The notes below the pieces were generated by a model. It saw only the letters and a list, made by a program, of their open reading frames with translations, was not told where the DNA came from and did not search any database. 64,000 nt of DNA from Melghirimyces algeriensis (lineage in GTDB: Bacteria > Bacillota > Bacilli > Thermoactinomycetales > DSM-45169), in assembly GCF_900182565.1 (NCBI RefSeq), contig NZ_FXTI01000009.1, forward strand, positions 62,001 through 126,000. The letters run 5' to 3'. This document shows positions 59,261-64,000 of this stretch, in pieces. Within the stretch, counting starts at the first letter, position 1; each line of letters starts with the position of its first letter. The position numbers and the translations under genes are program-made.

Positions 59261-60530
59261 CCCTACTCTTCCTTTCTCCCAAATGCCCCTTTCCATGTTT
59301 TTGCACACTCATATACAACATATACATTCCTCCAACCATGATGGGAACCAATAGATGAAATCCTAAAAAAGGAACAAAGACTATCAATAATAGGAAAGAA
59401 ACCAACCCAGTAATCCAAGGAGCGGTAAATTTATCAAACAGTTTTAAAGATGCACCCATCGTAACAATATAAACCACAATACCAAGCGAATTGGGAACAA
59501 ACAGCAACTGGGTAAAGTGAATATTGCGGAGAACCGTAAGTACAACACCTGATGAGGCAAATAACACGACCGTCCATACAACACGAGTAGGTGTATTCGT
59601 TTTGGGGTTTAAATGATAGAACCAGGATGGAAATGCCCGATCCCTGCTTAAAGCATATCCCAATTGGGTCAGACTGGCAATAAACGCATTCACCGTCCCG
59701 GTGCAAATAATAAAAGCGAGAATGGAAGTTGCCCACTGGGCGCCTAATCCCAATGAACGCTGAATCATTAATCCCAGCGGTGCGGAGTCACTATTCAAAT
59801 CCCCATAAGTTCCACTGCCTATCGTAATCCAACTGAGCAACAAAAATACCACACCAATTACCGCCGCACTGATCATGGCACTCGGAACAGAATCCTTCTC
59901 AGGATCTTTAAATCGATCCGCCAGGTTGCAAATCGCCTCCCAACCAAAAAAAGACCAAAAAATCATAATGACAGCCGTCCCGACCGAAATCCAACCATTT
60001 GGAAGAAATGGTTGAAAGTGATCCCAGCGAATAAAGGGAATAGTGGAGATAATTGTTAAAACAATCAAAAAAAGAAGGATCGAACTGAGAATCAGAGACA
60101 CTTTACCACTGACACGGATGCCACAGTGATTGGACCAGCCACCGAGAAGCAGAATGACTAAAGCCAGTCCTGCAACCCACCATTCAGACAATCCAAAGGC
60201 AACACCTGCATAGCTTGCACCCGTCAAAGACACAATCACCTGACCAACAGCTGCTGTCAAGAAATAAAACCACCCTACCAAATTTCCGGCATGATTTCCA
60301 AACGCCATCCGAACAAACGTAGCAGCACCTCCGGCATCCGGCCAGACCTTGGACAGAAACGCAAACGTGTAAGCCAATGGAAAACTGAACAGCACCACAA
60401 TCAACCACGACAAAAGGGAAGCCGGTCCGGCTTCCGTTGCTGTTCCTGCTGATAAGAACAAAACACCGGAGCCGAGGATTGCCGATATATATAGGGCGAT
60501 GGCTTGAGAGAGATTAATGGATTTCTTCAT
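59247..60530 (-). CDS. APC superfamily amino acid permease
   Basis: A 427-residue inner-membrane protein with 11-12 helices. The first helix has the APC glycine motif SAILGSGVLFLSAG, and helix six has FWSFFGWEAICNL. It imports amino acids or polyamines; relatives such as YjeH export methionine and branched amino acids, so direction is uncertain. It is directly upstream of adaA with overlapping ends, so the two are transcribed together, which is an unexpected pairing. Confidence 0.88.
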   Translation of the reverse strand: MKKSINLSQAIALYISAILGSGVLFLSAGTATEAGPASLLSWLIVVLFSFPLAYTFAFLSKVWPDAGGAATFVRMAFGNHAGNLVGWFYFLTAAVGQVIVSLTGASYAGVAFGLSEWWVAGLALVILLLGGWSNHCGIRVSGKVSLILSSILLFLIVLTIISTIPFIRWDHFQPFLPNGWISVGTAVIMIFWSFFGWEAICNLADRFKDPEKDSVPSAMISAAVIGVVFLLLSWITIGSGTYGDLNSDSAPLGLMIQRSLGLGAQWATSILAFIICTGTVNAFIASLTQLGYALSRDRAFPSWFYHLNPKTNTPTRVVWTVVLFASSGVVLTVLRNIHFTQLLFVPNSLGIVVYIVTMGASLKLFDKFTAPWITGLVSFLLLIVFVPFLGFHLLVPIMVGGMYMLYMSVQKHGKGHLGERKSRDESV

Positions 60531-60684
60531 TGCAAACCATCTCCCAGCTTCACAATCCCAATACCTTTTTTGATAGAATCACCATATCGCTGTATCATGA
60601 AATCGCCTTCCTTCAATAGCTTTTCTTATATGTATCATATCCCCTCAGAAGATGTCGTTCGCTTTTTTGCTCATCCATTTTGCT

Positions 60685-61155
60685 TCAATTCTGCCACCAA
60701 ATATTTAGATTCAGCAATGTGACAAAAGTCATCCAAACCCAATAGAAAAAAAAGGAGAAAGCAGCCAACCGCCTCACTTTCCAAGCAGCGATTACAAACC
60801 CTCCAATCGCAAACCACAGCAGAAGAATTTCCAACAAGGCCATACCAGGCTGTCGAAGAACAAAGAATAACCCATTCCAGATACCATACAGAATAAACTG
60901 TACTATCCAAAATAAAAGAGCAACCCTTCGCTCTTTTGTATCTTGACTATGCCAAATGCTCCACCCGGAAAATGCAATCAGGAGGCTAAACAACATTGAA
61001 ACCGATCCAAACAACGATCCGGGAAAGGAAAGAAATGGCTTTTGTAACTGATCATACCATGATCCAGATCCGGTGTCTGTAAATAAAGGAACAAAACCTG
61101 TCACAACCAGACATATCATAAGAAAGGCGATGAATAGAAATACTCTGTATATCAC
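60685..61155 (-). CDS. TspO/MBR family membrane protein
   Basis: A 156-residue protein with five transmembrane helices. It has the tryptophan-rich TspO pattern WYDQLQKPFLSFPG in the first loop, WIVQFILYGIWNGLFF in helix three and FFYWVWMTFVTLLNLNIWW at the end. TspO binds porphyrins and tryptophan derivatives and is tied to stress responses. The GTG at 61155 is chosen because GGAGG lies eight bases before it and the length then fits the family. The longer frame adds an atypical basic N-terminus. Confidence 0.85.
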   Translation of the reverse strand: MIYRVFLFIAFLMICLVVTGFVPLFTDTGSGSWYDQLQKPFLSFPGSLFGSVSMLFSLLIAFSGWSIWHSQDTKERRVALLFWIVQFILYGIWNGLFFVLRQPGMALLEILLLWFAIGGFVIAAWKVRRLAAFSFFFYWVWMTFVTLLNLNIWWQN

Positions 61156-61316
61156 TCCTTGACCCTCCAATGTCACCGGCAAGATTCTTTTTCCACGAAA
61201 ATATGAGAGCCAACGATCTTTAATACCATCCTTCCCCGATTTTCTGCGAAATCTAACCTCAGATTTTATATAAAAAAAGCACCGGTTTTTTAACCGATGA
61301 TCTTTCCATGACGCCT

Positions 61317-61709
61317 CTATCTCCAATGTTTCATTCGGGTGTACAGATTTCCTGTGTTCAGCTCCAATTGAATTTGGTCGGGATCAAGAAAGTTTACCAC
61401 CCGACCTCCTCCTCTCTCAACCGGTCCTCGCAGAATCGGGATTTCATATCTTAGAAGCTGTTCCACTGCCTGATCAAAATCTTTTTCTTGGATAGAAAAA
61501 GCGATATGGTCCACACCGGGCCCCCGCTTTGAACCCTTTTTTCTTTCATCCGTTTCGATCAGACAAATCCAAGCCGTTCCCCATTCAAGATAAACATCCG
61601 TCCGTCCCTGGTGTACAAGATTCATCTTAAGAATATCCCGGTAAAAAGCGAGTGAGGTTTCTAAACGGGAAACGCGGATTGTAATATGGTTAAAGCCGGA
61701 TACGTTCAT
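61317..61709 (-). CDS. VOC family protein, FosB-like
   Basis: A 130-residue metalloprotein of the glyoxalase fold with two beta-alpha-beta-beta-beta modules. Metal ligand candidates are His in GFNHIT, His in GVDHIAF and Glu in IQLELNTG. The closing ELNTGNLYTRMKHWR is like the tail of FosB/FosA fosfomycin thiol-transferases. Fosfomycin resistance is therefore possible, but other VOC enzymes share the fold. ATG 61709 follows GGAGG with eight bases of spacing. Confidence 0.7.
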   Translation of the reverse strand: MNVSGFNHITIRVSRLETSLAFYRDILKMNLVHQGRTDVYLEWGTAWICLIETDERKKGSKRGPGVDHIAFSIQEKDFDQAVEQLLRYEIPILRGPVERGGGRVVNFLDPDQIQLELNTGNLYTRMKHWR

Positions 61710-61746
61710 GATCACGTCCTCCTAAAAAGTCGGATATGTTTTCAGC

Positions 61747-62439
61747 CTACTCTCCTCCGATAACTTGAATCCGATAGACTCCTTCCTTTTGTCGTTCTCC
61801 AGAGAAACGGATCATTTGATAGGGGATCACTACCTCAAAGGAAGTCGCAAAGAGTGAAGGGACAATTCGTAAAACGTTCGGACTCTCCCAAATGGGGCAA
61901 AGATGTTGATCACCAAACCAAAACCCCTTCCGATACCAAGGGTGCTCATTTTTACCCGGAGGATTGAGACAAAGAAAGAGGGAGAGATCATCACATAATT
62001 TCAACATACGAAGACAAGGGGCCAACCGGTCGCGTTCCAACCTTTTCATCTTGTGAACCAACCTCTGTTGCCGCTCCTTTTCCCGCTCTACAAACTGAAT
62101 GGCTACCGATTCCACCGGATTGGAAAAAAAAGAAACAAAGTGCATGCTGCACAGGCAAGCAGAAAACGCATCCATTCGTTCCACTCGGTTGATCCCCGAA
62201 GTATACGCATCCAGTTTCTGTTCCATGGGATAATTCTCAAATGTATACGGTTTGCCGGTCATCGGGTTCCATCTGATCTGTTTATCCAATTCCTCCCACC
62301 CTACATCATGATAGCGGATGCCGATGCGTGTTGATGCGTCAGGCAAGTCCTTCCAATGGTCTGCAAAATCTCCGGATACTCTGCCATGATCATGTTGACG
62401 AATCAGAATATATCCATCTTCTTCTTCTCTGACAATCAT
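61747..62439 (-). CDS. DUF3891 family protein
   Basis: A 230-residue cytoplasmic protein. It opens MIVREEEDGYILIRQHDHGRVS and has GIRYHDVGWEELD, a His-Asp pair reminiscent of HD-type metal hydrolases, and SGINRVERMDAFSACLCSMH. This is the pattern of DUF3891. Function is unknown; the conserved His and Asp residues suggest a metal-dependent hydrolase, which is inference. ATG 62439 follows AAAGGGG; the frame extends to 62481 without a site. Confidence 0.75.
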   Translation of the reverse strand: MIVREEEDGYILIRQHDHGRVSGDFADHWKDLPDASTRIGIRYHDVGWEELDKQIRWNPMTGKPYTFENYPMEQKLDAYTSGINRVERMDAFSACLCSMHFVSFFSNPVESVAIQFVEREKERQQRLVHKMKRLERDRLAPCLRMLKLCDDLSLFLCLNPPGKNEHPWYRKGFWFGDQHLCPIWESPNVLRIVPSLFATSFEVVIPYQMIRFSGERQKEGVYRIQVIGGE

Positions 62440-62593
62440 CTCTAACGCCCCTTTCTTATCTCCCTGAGAGCCATTCTCCACAACTTCGCTTTAAAAAGAA
62501 CCGGATGACTTTGGGTTGGACAAACAAAATAATGTCCGGCATCACATACATTTTTGATGTAAACCTATTTTCGGCGAAAAGGAGGAACATCCA

Positions 62594-63067
62594 TTGTCTG
62601 AAAAAGAGAAAAAGAATTGGGAACCCCAGGCTTCAACCAGCAATGACGCACAAGGGCAAAACCAGCAGAATTTTGATCCCGCTCACTCTTATGGATATGA
62701 TTGGACCCATCCCGCTGTCAGTCAATACGGATTGGATCAGGAACCTTGGCACCCATCCGCACAAGGGGGATTTGATCCACAGCAGGATTGTGGCGGTTAT
62801 TTCCAAGATCCATATATATCTCACAATCCCTTCACTCAACCGTTCCCCGATCCATATGCCCAAACATCATTCTATCCCGATGAAGAGTACGGATTCGATA
62901 CCTCGCAACGTCGCCGTTACTATCCGCCGTATGTTCCACCCTACTATCCTCCCTATTACTATCCTCCCCATTACTATCCACCCTATCGTCCCTATCCACC
63001 TTACCGTCCGCCATACAGACCTTACCCTCCATATTATCCACCCTATCCATATCGCCGCAGACCCTGA
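62594..63067 (+). CDS. Pro/Tyr-rich low-complexity protein
   Basis: A 157-residue protein starting with TTG after AGGAGG. Residues 1-105 are acidic and Gln/Asn/Asp-rich with scattered aromatic residues (YGYDWTHPAV, FDPQQDC). Residues 106-157 are almost only Tyr, Pro, Arg and His in PPYYPPYY and PYRPYPPYR runs. No signal peptide or known domain is present. The composition recalls spore coat proteins, in which tyrosines are cross-linked. A single Cys lies in the middle. Function is not established. Confidence 0.7.
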   Translation: MSEKEKKNWEPQASTSNDAQGQNQQNFDPAHSYGYDWTHPAVSQYGLDQEPWHPSAQGGFDPQQDCGGYFQDPYISHNPFTQPFPDPYAQTSFYPDEEYGFDTSQRRRYYPPYVPPYYPPYYYPPHYYPPYRPYPPYRPPYRPYPPYYPPYPYRRRP

Positions 63068-63074
63068 GTCTTTC

Positions 63075-63104
63075 AGCTCCCGGTTTAAACCGGGAGCTTT
63101 TTTC
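63075..63104. terminator. Terminator between the Pro/Tyr-rich gene and the radical SAM gene
   Basis: AGCTCCCGGTT and AACCGGGAGCT around a short TA loop, followed by TTTTTT. It is placed where two genes converge. Confidence 0.88.
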
Positions 63105-63108
63105 CGCT

Positions 63109-64000
63109 TTACTCTTCCGGTTGCACGGAAACAAGAGCGTTTCGGCTTTGAAAATCAGCTTCCGGATAATACATTTCGGCAACCAGGATATTGGGCCCCG
63201 TACAACGAGCTTCCGGACAGAAACAGTGGTATTGATGCACCAAAGGATGTTTAAGCCAGCGATTGAAAATGTCATCCAGACGATCCGATAACACGTTCCC
63301 AAGCGGTGGAACATCACCAAAATCAGTAACAATGACATCTCCGGTGAATGCATTAATATTCAACCGATTTCTGCCATCCGGATCCTGTCGAACAGTCACA
63401 TTTTGTTCCTGGTGGAGACGAAGCCACAAGTCCCGATCCGGCTCCTGCTCACTACAAGGATAAAAGGGAAGCGTTCCAAATAAAATCCAAACCCCTTCTT
63501 CCCGATTGTCCAACAGATGATGAATGGTTTTACGGTATTGATCCAAAGAGACAATCCCCATCCCTTTGGCAAAATCACTTTGATAGAGCGGATGGACCTC
63601 ATGGCGTTGGCAACCCATTGCTGCCACATCCCGATGCATATCCGCCACATGAGAAACCGTAAAGGGGCTTAACAAGGTTTCCGCTGAAAGAAACACCCCT
63701 TTCCTGGAAAGCGCTTTTGCATTGTCCACCATCTGATCAAACAGTTTTTCCGCCACTGCAGGGGTAACATCCCGCCCATATTTTTCAAAAGCGATTCGAT
63801 GAAAATCCTTTGCATCCCTATAATTGTAGGAAATATGCAGCACATCCACATCTTCAACCCAATCCTCATATCGGGACAGGGGAAGCGTCAAGTTGGAGTT
63901 GATCTGCGTATAAATTCCACGTTCTTTTGCATATCGCAACAATGGTTGAATGGTCCTCTTTACAACGCGAGGATTTAAAACCGGCTCTCCACCCGTAATG
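63109..64000 (-). CDS. YfkAB-like radical SAM/CxCxxxxC protein, partial
   Basis: The 3' part (about 297 codons) of a gene that continues past position 64000; the start is not in the window. Visible parts are ITGGEPVLNPR near the edge (a radical SAM GGEP motif), a long TIM-barrel-like region, and the C-terminal motif CFCPEARC (CxCxxxxC). PFYPCSEQEP holds another cysteine. This matches the YfkAB family of radical SAM proteins in Bacillales, whose substrate is unknown. The cluster-binding CxxxCxxC lies outside the window. Confidence 0.82.
   Translation of the reverse strand, partial: ITGGEPVLNPRVVKRTIQPLLRYAKERGIYTQINSNLTLPLSRYEDWVEDVDVLHISYNYRDAKDFHRIAFEKYGRDVTPAVAEKLFDQMVDNAKALSRKGVFLSAETLLSPFTVSHVADMHRDVAAMGCQRHEVHPLYQSDFAKGMGIVSLDQYRKTIHHLLDNREEGVWILFGTLPFYPCSEQEPDRDLWLRLHQEQNVTVRQDPDGRNRLNINAFTGDVIVTDFGDVPPLGNVLSDRLDDIFNRWLKHPLVHQYHCFCPEARCTGPNILVAEMYYPEADFQSRNALVSVQPEE

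Noticed and set aside
62505..63254. Plus-strand frame of 249 codons over the Pro/Tyr-rich gene
   Set aside because: It is a different frame of the same low-complexity DNA, it crosses the terminator at 63075-63104 and it lacks a ribosome binding site; the TTG frame at 62594 has AGGAGG.
1..64000. tRNA, rRNA, insertion sequence or integrase genes
   Set aside because: Reading both strands I saw no tRNA cloverleaf sequence, rRNA segment, transposase motif or attachment-site duplication that I could support.

Overview
The window reads as chromosomal DNA of a Gram-positive, endospore-forming member of the Bacillales. It most resembles the Thermoactinomycetaceae (Kroppenstedtia, Desmospora or Melghirimyces type). 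This is inferred from gene content, not from a search. The supporting content is thermitase-like secreted subtilases, a sporulation-type diadenylate cyclase (CdaS), a RacA-like protein, the YutD / YutC-like lipoprotein / LipA / LytH neighbourhood known from Bacillus, a type III PKS with its methyltransferase (BpsA-BpsB), AGGAGG-type ribosome binding sites, and frequent TTG and GTG starts. No rRNA, tRNA, insertion sequence or CRISPR array was seen.

Layout. Positions 1-7750 hold a reactive-sulfur module: two TusA-rhodanese fusions, two rhodanese-MBL persulfide dioxygenases, a lone TusA and a DsrE-like protein, equivalent to Bacillus yrkE/F/H/I and partly duplicated. A cdaS gene lies inside it, and a SulP transporter with a beta-carbonic anhydrase follows. 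Palindromes of the CsoR/CstR type (ATACC-N6-GGTAT core) lie at the first promoter and before sulP. Positions 7760-11730 are an AT-rich island with an epimerase remnant and a Zorya-like operon (ZorA, ZorB, EH-signature protein). No ZorD or ZorE is present, and the ZorB membrane helix lacks the usual ion-carrying Asp. Positions 11900-19320 hold regulators and the conserved yut-lip-lyt block. Positions 19588-26255 encode an MBL hydrolase and a complete oligopeptide ABC transporter. Positions 26650-35130 hold a ThyX-like protein, a flavin reductase, an NCS2 permease, alkaline phosphatase, BpsAB and CoaA.

Positions 35370-39560 include the minus-strand gene set CstA, a small protein ending in Cys-Cys, and a Get3/ArsA-like ATPase. 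Positions 41414-44022 are metE under a cobalamin riboswitch with its own terminator. An NhaC antiporter, a beta-propeller phytase and a helicase-like protein that ends before its second motor domain follow.

Positions 51338-58180 are the most striking part. An XRE-TPR regulator of the RRNPP (NprR/PlcR/Rap) type overlaps the start of a secreted protein made almost entirely of 21-residue repeats, with 15 copies of HPDG. This looks like a multi-copy peptide-pheromone precursor. Beside it are three tandem thermitase-like protease genes, two of them with a matching promoter. I propose that this is a quorum-sensing/protease locus. The window ends with two low-complexity Gly/Tyr/Phe- and Pro/Tyr-rich proteins, AdaA, an amino acid permease, TspO, a FosB-like VOC protein, a DUF3891 protein and the 3' part of a YfkAB-type radical SAM gene that runs off the right edge.
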